Of a DNA stretch of 64,000 nt, positions 34,766 to 47,379 are shown piece by piece. A program made the position numbers and the translations under genes. The notes beneath the pieces are model-generated. The model was not told the origin of the DNA. It saw only the letters and a program-made list of their open reading frames with translations, and did not search any database. How positions within the stretch are numbered: the stretch's first letter is position 1; every line of letters starts with the position of its first letter. Source of the DNA: Epiperipatus broadwayi (lineage: Eukaryota; Onychophora; Udeonychophora; Euonychophora; Peripatidae); assembly GCA_028023455.1 (NCBI GenBank), contig JAQFVV010000063.1, positions 3,655,081 to 3,719,080 on the forward strand. Reading direction: 5' to 3'.

Positions 34766-37700
34766 CATTTTATTATTAATATTTAAATGCATGTACAGTA
34801 TTTATACTTTAAGCAAGATATATTTACATTTTATTATTATTACTCTATTTAATATTAAGTAAAATAATTGTATTTTCCATTAATATTCCAAAATAATATA
34901 TATTTTCAGATTTAATGTTATAGTATATATTTGTGAAACACAAAGAAAATTTTTAATATAAATTAAATGTATAAAATTACAGAATAAACTCTTCATTAAT
35001 CTTTTTTGATCCAAAGAAAGTCGAGATAATAGAATGAAGGATAGAGCATTTTTCTCTTACAAACTAATTGAATTCTGAAAAGAATTCTAGTGAATGATAT
35101 AATCACACATTTTGTAAAAAAAAAATTTTTATTAAGAGAAAACTTGTACCTTAGTATGTAAAAGTAAAAATTAATTTTTGACCTAATTCTAGATGTTTGT
35201 TTTATTACATATTGTTATAAAGAAACTATTTTGTAATTTTAGTCTTTTTAAAAAAAAAAAAAATCAAATTTTTATGATAAAATCAAATATAAATATTTTC
35301 AGATAAAATTATCTTTAAATGGAGAAAAAAAAAATCACTTGTAAAAAGTTTAAAAAAAAGTATATAAAATAAGGTCTCTGCATACATGACAAATTACAAA
35401 ATATTATGCATGTAATTAAAAAAACAAGACAGAAACTGATTTTTCTCCTTCCCTCCCTTCTAATTACCATCCTAATTAGTTCATCCAAAGAGTTTAAACA
35501 TTATTAGTTTTTCAAATAATTGATATATTTAATAAACGGAATTAACCAAATTGCATGTATTTGAATGCTTTTTTAATGTGTACATATTTTTTCTTTATTA
35601 TTGGGAATATATATTATATATTGTATAATCATAGTCAAATTTAATATTCCCCTTCCCCCCCCCCCCATTTTTTTTTTTTTAATAAACTAAAACTCACCCA
35701 AAAAAAAATAAAGAAAAAGACAAAAACAAAAACGTCAATATTTAAAGAAAAAATAGAAAATATTTATGCAACAGTAAATGTTATTAGTGAAATTAAATAA
35801 ATATATGCAGATGATGTAGATGAAATTCTAGATATATTACGAACTGAAGCATATATGCACATTCAAACACGAAAATTGGTTCAAATAGGGTAATATACCT
35901 TTTGAAATAGTTAAAGAATTATAAAAAAAAAAAAAAATTTTTTTTAAATTTTGTCAGTTTTGTTTATGAAATGCTTAAAATAAGTTAACTATTATAATAT
36001 TAGTAAACACTTATATTTTTTATATACAAAATTGATAATATAAAAAATTTAAGAGATTATAGATCTCTTATGGACAATTTTCTGGGCAGTTCAAGAATTA
36101 TGGAATGTTTAAAAATGTATTAATGTTTTTGATTATCAATTATTTAGCTTAGAATATAAAACTCCACCATTTATGTTTATTATTTCTCTGTGATTTTGTT
36201 CAATAAATAATTTCCTGAATGTAAATTTTGCAGATCTGCAGCAAAACTAAAAAAAGCAAAACAAAACTATATATGTATGAATCTTTTTACTAAAGTTTCT
36301 TTTTTATAATATAAAAACTGAAAAGAAATAGGATTTTTTAAAGTGGAATTTTCTTCTAAGAAAAATAGAAAGAATATGTATTTTTATTGTACTTAGATTT
36401 ATTTAATTATGATTAATTGAGTTGAAAGGATAAAATAAAGGAACTTATAAAAATTATATTTTATTAATAAAATATATGAATTTATTGAGAAATCATGATT
36501 GGATACAAATAAATAAAGAACATCCTATTATAAAAAGTAATTTGAGTTGGAATATAGAGCAGTTCGATGGATCAGTCTAAACATATAACATATTCCTCAG
36601 AAAATTGGTGAACTCTTTGTTCTGTTGATGTAGTGGACATACATAGAAGAATCAAAATGGTTAATCTGTAAAGCGCATGTGCATTAGCCTGATCGCTAAT
36701 TTACAATTACAATTTAGTAACATAGCGCTATATAAATAAATACCTTATTATACATTGTAGTTAAAGAAAATATGTTTTTATATTTAAAAAGAAAAACTTC
36801 CTTATAAAAGTATTTTCTTTATTATGATTATGAAACAATGGAGTTTTATTGATTTTTAATGGCACTACGATAAAAAATTTTTAAAATTATTTTCATTACA
36901 TAGATTGAATCAAATGAGATTTCAGTATCAATGTAAATTATAAAAGTTATCTTTCATTTTTAGATTATTTTTGTAACCACACTTTGATAATTGCTATCAA
37001 AAATTTATCATTTATATTTAAATATAGTTTGAAGATGGATTTGAAAAAAACTTTTTTTTATAATACCAATGTAGCATACATTGGGTAAGAATAATTGAGT
37101 ATATAAAGAACTAATTTAATGAATATATATAAGCCTGTTGGTGTTGTTAAAACAATCGAAGTAGTAGAAATTAATGCGACAAAATGTCTTGCAATATATA
37201 TTCTTATTACTATATTTAAAGGAAATATACATATTTAAAAAGAAAAGCTTTTAGTAAATGTGATTAAATTATAGTTAATAAATTATGATGGATTCACTAA
37301 TTAAGTAAAGAATTTAAGTAAAAGAAAGAAGTTTCAGTAGAAATATGTTTAGAAAAGAAGAGCTGTAAAAAAAAAAAAAACCCAAATAAATGAATTGGTT
37401 CATTGTAAAAATACATAATTAAATCAAAGATTTACATGGAAATAAGTTAGAAATTTGAATAAATGAATGGTTATCAAGAAATTAGAAAAAATAATTCCAT
37501 GTAAGATCAAAGCATCTTTTCGATTGTCACGAAAACAAAAAACCTTGGAAGATATGTGTGGAAAATTATTGGAAAAGTTTGTCTTCTGTATTAGGTGACT
37601 TCTAATAACACAGTTCTTATTACACACACATATTGAAAAATATTTTTAAGCTTAAAAAAGCATAAGCAAATGGCTTTTTTAAGTTAATAGAAACAATATT

Positions 37701-38329
37701 TATTTTTATTTAAAAAATAGAACTCATTAATGTTTTTTATATATTTTTTATTTCTATTAATATATGATATCTGGTAAAATGAAAATACACATATAAAAGA
37801 TAGTTTTTAAAAAATAATATTTAGCTTTATTACTACCTAGCATGCTTTCAATATATTTTTACTATATCATATTTATGGCAGATATTACATTGGCTCAAAA
37901 AAGAAGAAAATTAGTAACTATTGAATTATAAATGATATATAATAAATATTTTTAAATTTTTTAAAAATTTAAACTTTATTTAAAACACTTTTTGTTGTTG
38001 ACTTCTTTCTTAATCCAAGTCATATTCCTATCAGAAGTCTTTAAATTTATTTAAATGTTTTCATGTTCCTAATTGAAAAAAGTGTTTTATTATAAACACA
38101 GATAAATAATATTGGCTAAAAATTAATAAGTATGTGAGTTTTGTTTTAAAGTGCTCTTTAAGATCCTGGTTAGTATTATAATGTGATAGTTTCTGTTTTT
38201 TTTTTTTAAATTGTTTTTTAAAAATTTTTTTATTTGAAAATAGACCTTTTTTTTATTTTTATAAGTTCATCATAAATTTATAAGACAAATGCATAAGTAA
38301 AACAATCAAATTTTTATGTTTCAATGATA
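34766..38329. other. AT-rich non-coding stretch
   Basis: Contains a poly-C then poly-T block (about 35651-35680) and, at 36666-36700, AAGCGCATGTGCATTAGCCT, a solitary terminus of the palindrome family seen at 52.8-53.2 kb. No gene is supported. Confidence 0.45.
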
Positions 38330-38830
38330 AGCTTTATTTGTCTTAAAGGATTACAAGAGTTTACATAGCTTGGATTGCTGTGTTTACATGGATAATCCAT
38401 AGTTGTAGGTTTACATATATAAAAGTTGATTTGTTTTACACAGGATTACAGGAATTTTTACATGCTGTGGATTAGTTACATAGTTTGGATTGCTGTGGTT
38501 GCATGGGAAATCCATACATATAGGTTTACATACATAAAAGTTAATTTATTGATTTACATGAGATTACAAAAAAAATTTCATGCTGTGGATTAGTTACAAG
38601 AGTTTTACCTGGCTTGGATTGCTGTGGTTTCATAGGCAATCCATAAATGTAGGTTTATGTATGTAAAAGTTGATTTATTTATTTATTCTTAGATTGCTGT
38701 GGTTACATAGGTAATCTGTAGTTGTAGTTTTACATATGTAAAAGTTGTTTTATTGGTTTACACAAGATTACATAAGTTTTACATGATTTGGACTGCTGTA
38801 TCTATAGATGCAATCCAGGTTTAATTCTAT
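38330..38830. repeat. Degenerate tandem array with a hairpin in each unit
   Basis: Five units begin near 38372, 38487, 38616, 38691 and 38790, spaced 75 to 129 bp. Each has GGATTGCTGTG(G/T)T..CAT followed within 20 bases by AATCC, then AGGTTTACATATATAAAAGT. The first part can fold: GGATTGC pairs with GCAATCC in unit 3 and GGATT with AATCC in units 1 and 2. In unit 4 both sides change together, to AGATT and AATCT. The array has no open frame. Confidence 0.8.
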
Positions 38831-41100
38831 ATGTGGTTGAGTTGCCTTGGTAACAGGTGCAGACTAGAAATTTTTACAGTAGTGTGGCAATTATCTGTGA
38901 AGTCTGGCCTGATGTGAAATCAATGTCAGTATTTTTATTTTTTAGGTATCTTCTTTGGGTGACCAGACTTTCTTTTGGTTCAATGTGGCTTGGGGAGGGT
39001 GTTGGTATGGGTGGAAGGCCTGGTGGGATAAAACTAAAGTTTTGAAAGAAATATGATCAAAAATGAAAGAACTATAGAAAAAGAAATCATTTTATTATGT
39101 GTCAATTATATTTTTTAAACAATGATCATAAATTTTACATTCACTTTTGAGTTGAGATACTTGCAATCTTTGATACATATACTCCTATAAAGTATTTATA
39201 ATTAATTATAAAAATAAATATTGCATCAAAATAATCATAACACTTAGCTAGGGATAGCAAATTATTTAATTTGTTATAAATAAATTCGTTACTTTTTTAA
39301 TATTTTTATTTGAAATATTAATTTTGCCGTTTGAAATATTGTGCGATTTTTTTTTTTGAAAAATACATATTAATTAAGTTCATATTTAATACTGCAAATA
39401 CTTAACTATACTGAAATATAACTTTAATATATAACAAATAAGTGTAGACATAAAGTTAATGAGTGACAAAAAATGTAATATGATTTCCATATTTTATTAT
39501 GAAATTGTTTTCTCAGAAAAATGATTTATAATGAATATTTTCCTAGTAGGTATGATGTTAATATATATTATTGCTGAATATAATTGTTGGAGAAAATGAA
39601 ATTAGCTGTGATAATCATATTAATGGCTTGACTTTTAACAAGAACTGCATGAAACAAAGGAATTTAGAGCAATTGTTGCATATGCAAATGTTTTTATGAT
39701 GTGTATATACAAGTAAAATCATGGATATGTTTGCTGCCATATTTGAAGAGATTTCAAAAGCTGATAACTCAAATGGTTTTAAATAAATTGATCAGTGCAG
39801 CAATTTTTATATTAACATATTCAACAGAATCTAGAAGTGCATATTCAAAGATATACTAATTGCTTGAATGTGATTTGATAGTATAAAAATGTTCAAATAG
39901 ATGGTGTGTTATGTCTTTTTCATTTTTTCTATTGGAGAAGTAGTTTGAATTACTTATTTGTAAAATAATCTTTCAGAAAAGATTTTTATTTTTCAAATAT
40001 TTTTGACATGTATCATCCATTAGATTATGTCATCATAGTTTTATCTATGAATATTGACATATTTTAATGATTTATTTATAACTAAACATGGAAACGTATG
40101 TCAATGTAATGATAAATTTAGTAGTGAAAGCTATTTTAAATAATGATTAAAGATACATTTTTTCATCATTTATATTTCAGATAACATTTTAATTTGTAAC
40201 GTTTTACCATCTACATAGGGAGAAAAAAATCCTTAAAGCTAATTATAATATTCAAGCATGACTTTGTATGAACTTATGTCATAACAGAATTTAATGTGAT
40301 AGTGAGTGGGATAAATTTGGAAATCATTTTTAGAAGCAATATAATGATTGATAGTGCAAATATATTGAGAATGAATGATGATAAGCTAGGGTTTGATTAC
40401 TATATATTTATGCTAATATTTAATTGTAAATTAAGGGTATACCAAAGGAACTAAATAATTCATATATTTTGAATAACAAAATTTAATCATGAATATACTA
40501 AGAGATGTTTTATTAGAGTGGGTGTGTGTATATATTAAATGCTTGATGCATCTGTATGAGTTAATGTGATCCTATGAAAGAATGAATGGATAAGAATTTA
40601 TATGGAAATGGAATGCTTTGTTATAAATTCACAGAGTAGATTGATTGAATCACTGATTGAATTATGAAAGTGATGCACTTGAATATAAGGGAGATTAAGG
40701 TGTTCTTGAGTAGTTGTTGGTATAAATTGTAGGTGTATGACATACTTTCATTTGCTAATTGTCAACCACAGAAATTAAATAATGGAATAACATTATATAC
40801 TCATGTAAAATATGTTTTTTTAAAATAATTTATTTTTCTATTTGTGCATTATGTATATATTTTTTCTCTATTTTTAAGGTAAATTTATTTTTTATGAACA
40901 AACTTTAATTTCCTACCTATTTCCCACATTTGTAGAAATCTAGGTAGTCATTTTCATTTGCTTAAATTTTAATATATTGCCATTTTTGATTAAACACTTA
41001 TTTTTAAATTGCAAATATTATTAAAAAGGATTTTGGAAATTAGATTGAATCCTAGGTAATCTTCTAAAAGATTCCATCAACAACATATGCCTATGTTTTA
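38831..41100. other. AT-rich non-coding stretch
   Basis: A frame of 62 residues at 38857-39042 has no recognisable family and a glycine-rich end (GEGVGMGGRPGG) due to G-rich simple sequence. Nothing else is supported. Confidence 0.4.
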
Positions 41101-41109
41101 TTTTTTCAG

Positions 41110-41245
41110 TGCTGGTGTAAAATGTATCCAGTGTTGAAAGAATACTTACGTGCCATGGCTTATGGGTTGTGTTCACAGTTTATTTCTGGCATGACCAAGC
41201 GCCTGATTTGCATCTGGTGAACTTTGCATACAGATTCAAGCCATT
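41110..41245 (+). other. GC-elevated block with a short open frame after a splice-like acceptor
   Basis: After ttttattttttcag (ending 41109) comes a 37-codon frame to a TGA at about 41220. Its middle reads YPVLKEYLRAMAYGLCSQFI. The block then runs to CTTTGCATACAGATTCAAGC and stops in T- and A-runs. It could be a last exon, but the position before a poly-T/poly-A tract and the higher GC fit a SINE or LINE 3' end equally well. I do not recognise the protein. Confidence 0.25.
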
Positions 41246-44200
41246 TTTTTTTTAAAAAAAAAAAAAATATGTAAAGCTAATGACATTGTAATTATTATGT
41301 ATTTTCTATTTATAATTAGCTTGCATGTTTGAATTTTTAATTATGACCAAATATTGTTGATTGCGATAAGATCTGAAATCATATTGTGTTTTTACTTTAT
41401 AGTTTTTAAATCTTATTTGTAATTCATTAAAAATAATTATACTCAGATTTATATCACACCTATACAAATATACATTACACACATATTTATTAATGATAAT
41501 TAAAATTTTACTGACACAGAAAAAGTCACAAAAACCGTAGAACTCACTTTTCTGTTCATCTCTGCTTCATAGATTGATAAAACTTGAAGAATGAGAAGAA
41601 AGTTCCTCCAGGTTTGTGATGATTAAGAGTATGCTTTTTTACTTAATGAAATATTTAGTCTTTTTATTAAATTGTTAATAACAATTTACTTATAAGCATT
41701 AAGCTTTATACTTGTTATGCCTATATATACACATACATGCATATATGCATATATTTATGTAAAATTACTAATTTGTTCCATTTTTATATTTATATTGGCT
41801 GTGAATATTTTATATGTATATAGCAAGTAAGCAAACAGTAATAAAAAACAAAACAAAATGCTAATAATTGCACTATAAACTATTGACTTTCCTAAGATAG
41901 CATTGTAAAACGATTTTAATTTTATACTGAATATTATTATTATTATTATTTTTCGAATGTTAAATTTCTGTACTCTTTTTTTTAAAATTATTTAAAAAAA
42001 ATCAACTCTGTTAAAAAGTAATAATTCTCTTTTTTTATGTGCAGTATTCTTTTAAATAATTTCCTATTGTAATATACCTTTGATTATAATGCACCTTAAA
42101 TAGTAACAGAAAAATCAGTACTTTTCTTTTTTAATTAAAGTCAAGTATTGAGAAAAATCAATATTTTTTTTATTAAGTCACTTCCAAAAAGGATTTGTTG
42201 ATTACTTTGTGGAATCTTGCTATTGAAAGATGCTGAATTTTTTAATTTTTTTTGTTAATTCACATTCGAAAACTACGTAATGAATGTATGTTATTGATAT
42301 ATCTATTAAGCAATGGTTAATTACAATAAAAAAATATTTTGTTTATTTAAAATTTTGATATATACATATACTGATTTTAAAATTACAATCTTTGACATCA
42401 ACAATATGATTCAACTCCTTAATTTTTTATTTATATTGTCAATTCTTAATTTTTGTAAAATTTAAAGCAATAGTTCTTAACCAGTATTTTTCAAAAAAAT
42501 TTCTGTTGTATGGACTCACTATAAGCTTTCCAGAAAATTATGAACACTATCAGGAAATTGAATGATTGTCTCAAAACAGTGTATTAAATAGAATACCCTT
42601 CTATTTAATATATACTTTACAAAGTGGAAATGTTGCAACTTGTATTTTTACACGAACTACCTAAGTTTATCCATTTTAAACCTAGGTATTTATTACATTT
42701 GACAAAGTTTGTTTTTGTAATATATATATATATATATTTAGTTTGTGTTTTATGTGTAAATATTATAATTAAATTCTATTATATTTATTTCTAATCTTTT
42801 ATAGTTAAATACATATAATACATTTTTTACTAATAACTAACAGTTATTATTTTTTACTAGTTGTTTTGATTGTTTAAAATGTATTATGATAAAAATAATT
42901 ATTTACTTTCATGTAGTGAAAAATGGACTCATTTCTCATACAAAAAGATGGTTTGAAGCAAATTATTAAGAACTGTTATTGTTAATTTCTGTAAAAATGT
43001 CCATCTCGAATATTTCATTAAAATTAATCAAAATAAGGATTATTTCTTTTTATAAAAGACTTATTTTATCTACGATTTTTTTAAACGTAATAATCATTTT
43101 TTAAATTAATGCCCCCCCTCTTTTTATTACTATGTAATCTAAAATCTATCATTTTTATTGAAAGGTATGTTCATCCATATTTTTATTTATAGTTTTTTAA
43201 CAACTTATTTATCTAAAATGTTCTGCAATTTTTGCAAGGTTAAGAGTCACAGTTTTAAAAATAATAAATAAATAAAACTTAGGAAAATTACTACTTTAAA
43301 ATAGAAAAAGATACAAAAGACTTAATATTTTTATTTATTTTAAAAGATTTTAATTAAAAAAAATATTTATATATTTCGTTCCCTCTCATATATAAAATAA
43401 TATTTATTTATTTATTTTTTTAAATATAACCACTATTTATATTCATAAAGAAACATATGGTAAGGAAATAAGTTTAAAATGCTGTGTTGATTAAATTTTT
43501 TGATTCCAATATTACATTTTATGTTACTTAATAATTGAGTCATTATTTTTGTTTTTATTTCCAGTAGCTATTAATTGTTGAATTGTTATTTTTGCTTTAC
43601 TGTGAATCCTTTTCTTACATTATTAACACTTTTTAAAGTTTAAATTTTATAAGTTATCACATTAAATAAGCTCATTAATCAGTGAAAATTATGTATGCAT
43701 TTCATATTTTTAATAATAAATACAGATTATGTTCATAATTTGATATGGAAATATATTTTACATAGAGTTGATCGATAAGACATTTTGGTCTAATGTTTGA
43801 TATTTTTATAAGGGATCACAAAATTTATATTGTAAAGTTTGTGCTTGTGTTACTAATTATTGATTACTTTTGTAAAAAAATGTGATTAATGCATGAATTA
43901 TTAATTTTATTACAGAGGTATAGTATAATTAATGTTGATAGAATATATCATATGTAATATATAATTTATTTTAAACATAATTTTATGAAAGAAGGTTTAT
44001 GGCTACTTAAAAGAAAATATAAACAGAATATGAGTGCAGACTTAAAATCTAAAACTAATATGGTTATTTAAAAAATATCAAAGGTTAAAGAATATTGCAT
44101 ACTATGATTTAGAGTGACGAGGCTATGTAGAGAAAATAGAAAAAGAAAACTGTGAGATTCTTATTAATGTCAACTTTTTACAGAAAATATGTATGATATC

Positions 44201-46040
44201 AGGGGAATTTTTTTAAAAAAGAAAAAAAAAATCTGTTTGGCTAATAGAAGTAAAATCAAATTTTTCTATGGTCATGTAACCTTATGATTGAATGAAGGTA
44301 AAAGATATCAGTATTTTATTTATAAATAAAATCATTTTCTTTAACAAACAATATTTTTCTAAAAATTATGCATGTTAAGGTTTCTATTACATTTAATATA
44401 AACAAGGTATCAGTTTGAAAATCGCTAATATTTGTGACTTTAAGACCATGTCATTTTGTTTACAGAAACTAAACAGATCTCAAAGTGGTCTTTGAGAGTA
44501 TTTTTTTAAATGAGTCATTTATTTAATCAATTTCTAAAAGCCATTTTTTGTACTTAACATATTTTACATTTTTTTTTGAAAACTGGCCTAGATTAAGTGA
44601 TTTCTTACATAACATCGTATTTTAATTTTAATTATATCATAAATTTTAATGAACTTTTTATATAATTAAGATGCTGCACTAGAATTGATAATTTAAAATT
44701 TCTTCTTAAGATTGTCAGAATGCATGCAAAATTTTTGTGTTTATTGGTATTCTTATGAAAATAATTAAGGAATATAGTTGTTAGAGCATACTATATAGAA
44801 CCAAAAACTTCTTGATTTGGATCTGTTTGTGATATTTGGCAATTTTAATTGCACAATATTAAATTAAAAGAAGTCTTACTTTTTAATCTCATTCTGTGTG
44901 ACTTTTTTTGTGTAAAATAATCTTTTCAGATATTAATTGGAGAATAATGATTTTTTAAAATTTGAACTGTGTTTTATCTTGTGCCATAAAATTTTCCTGA
45001 ATGCAAAAACTGTTAAAGTTTCTAGTTAATTCATTTATTGAAGAAAATGAATAGTTATAACTGCCTTTATTAAAAGTATTATGTATAGTCATATGAGGGA
45101 TAATACATTATTATATAAGACAATTATATGATTCCTGATATTAAGCAAATTCACATCAGTTTATAATTACAGTAGTGATATCTTAATCATATATTGGAAA
45201 GTGAATATGATCAGCTTTTTAACATAATTGTCAAAAATAACATTACTAGGATGTGCTACAGAGAAGTCTAAAAGTATTATCAACAAGTAGAGAAGATCTT
45301 TATCTAGTTAATAATTGGACAGCACTATACAGAAGGCTTTATAATCTGATTCATTGATGATAGTGAAGGTTATTTTTTTAATTCTAAGGATCTCTGGCTG
45401 ACCTAATTAGTAATGCAATATTTTTCAATGTTTATGAATAAACACAATTTTTGCTAAGAGTAATATTAACCTGAATATATATTAGTTTTGAATTAATACC
45501 ATCATCCTTCATTTTCTATTTACTGTTTTTTTTTTTTATTATTTATAGTGTTTTTCTCTTTTTTATTATGATTGAATTTTCTTGTTTGTGCATAAATATC
45601 TGAGGAATGAGGATTAAGAGTGCAATAATTAAGCAATTGTTCAGTTCTGGGAATTTTGTTTATTTTTTTATTTCAGAAACCTGACTTTTTTACTATATTA
45701 AATGATCATATATTTATGGATAACAGATTTAAAAGATTTTTTACATGAAAGTTTATTGATATTGCTTTCAGAGATGGAAGTACACTTTTCACCATCAAAA
45801 GAGATATTATGCATAAATGTATTTCTATAATGTCATCTTTTTGAGAGCCTTGTTAATAATATTAAAGCTTTTTTGAGTAGTGTTTAAGTGAAACCTATGT
45901 TATCTTTTTCAGAGTTAAATGAATTATTTTACTCTTTTGAAGACTTTAATGAAATGTAAATCATGGATTGTTATTACAAGCAGTTTTAATATATCTAATT
46001 TATACTTAGATTATGCTTTAATATATTCTGTCTCACATTC
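41246..46040. other. AT-rich non-coding stretch
   Basis: Simple AT, TA and poly-A/T runs. No exon, RNA gene or bounded repeat is supported. Confidence 0.45.
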
Positions 46041-46048
46041 ATTTAGAG

Positions 46049-47076
46049 CAGGAGTGGGGAACCTTTTTTCTGATAAGGACCATTTAAATATTTATAATAT
46101 CATTCACAGGCCATACAAAATTATTGATTTAAAAATTAGCCTGCTATATTTGAACAAAAATTTAAATAATTTATGCAAAATCATTAGAGGTGAATAACTT
46201 TTTCAACTGGCAGGCCTATTTCAACTTTTCCTTTTAAAACAAGAACCATATTTTTTTTATGAGTTAAAAATAAAGTAGCATCATTATTGTTGTTAAATTT
46301 TCCATTTTGACTTGTAATTATTTATCATGATATATTTATATACTCAAATTTTTTTATATGTTCTGGACAGATACATTTTATAGCAGGTAGAATGCCATCT
46401 TTTATAAATTTCACTTTAGAAAATAATTTCAAATTTTCTGATTTGTTTGGATTTTTTATGAAACATGTTGGCCATTTAATGATGTTCCTTTTCAACTTTT
46501 CTATTTAAATATATCTTTTTTCTTAATAATTTGTTGTATTCAGAATGTTTTGATAAATAATGCCTCTTAATGTTGCGTTCTTTATTAACTGAAATACTTT
46601 TCAGACATATCAGGCACATCAATTTACTATTTTTTTTTTCTATAAAAATATATATATATATTGGTCCATTTCTTTTGAAATGTGTCATTTTCTGTGCCAT
46701 TTTTTCTTATCTTATTCAGCATAATCATCTCAATAAAAAAAATTAAATGCAAAATAAAATAATAAAAGCAAAGTAAAATTCAAGTTATATTTTTGCTAAT
46801 ATATCTTTGTCTGGAAAAATCACTATAAAAACAAACAAAATGTCATCAGTGTCATAGATTAAATCTGTAGTCAGATAAACCATAAAATATAGATAATTTG
46901 TTGGAATATTGTATTTCTGATAGAATGAACTAAAACTATTATAAAGGTTGGTGATAAAAAAGATGCAATACAAGTTTTACACAAGGTCATTTTATATACA
47001 TTTTTGAAAATGAGGGCTGGATTGAAATCTTTCAAGGACCAGAGTTAATTTTCAGGCCTGAGGTTCCCCATCATTG
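46049..47076 (-). mobile_element. hAT-superfamily DNA transposon, internally deleted
   Basis: The left end CAGGAGTGGGGAACCTTTTT (46049) is mirrored by the right end, whose reverse complement from 47076 is CAATGATGGGGAACCTCAGG; about 11 of the first 15 positions match. CAG...GGGGAACCT ends with a nearby GGCC are typical of Charlie-like hAT elements. The inside carries a BED-finger fragment of the transposase on the minus strand. At 1.03 kb it is much shorter than an autonomous element, so the catalytic domain has been lost. The 8-bp flanks (ATTTAGAG and ACCTAATT) do not match, so the target duplication has decayed or the end is a few bases off. Confidence 0.85.
46476..46700 (-). pseudogene. 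N-terminal BED-finger fragment of a hAT transposase
   Basis: A 74-residue frame starting MAQKMTHFKRNGP. It has a zinc site C29-x2-C32 (LMCLICLKSISV) and H47-x4-H52 (NIKRHYLSKHSEY), the DNA-binding BED finger of hAT transposases and of host genes derived from them (ZBED and GTF2IRD2 types). It stops soon after the finger (NRKVEKEHH), and the dimerisation and RNase H-like catalytic parts are absent. Its start at 46700 points away from the right terminus at 47076, the normal arrangement. Confidence 0.8.
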
Positions 47077-47379
47077 ACCTAATTCATCTACAATAATAAA
47101 AATTTGCAATTGGTTAAATCTATAACAATTAGATTCCTATAGAAATTCTATTAAATTCATTATATTAACTTTCTCACAACTGAAAATTTCTCATTCCCCC
47201 CCTCATGGATTTGCATCTTCGGACTTTGCAATTTCATACTTGTGTGGTTTAGGATCTATTCTTTTTGTATTGTTAAAAGATCCTACAAAAAATGGAAACT
47301 ATTTAGGTCATTGTTTGGAACTGTCTTAATTTGAATTTGAAAAAATATTTAATGAGTTATTTGATATATTTATTTCCAA

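Noticed and set aside
3480-47200. Poly-C runs at about 3481, 12535, 35651 and 43111 as regulatory elements
   Set aside because: Simple homopolymer tracts without other context; only the G8-C13-A13 block is unusual enough to report.
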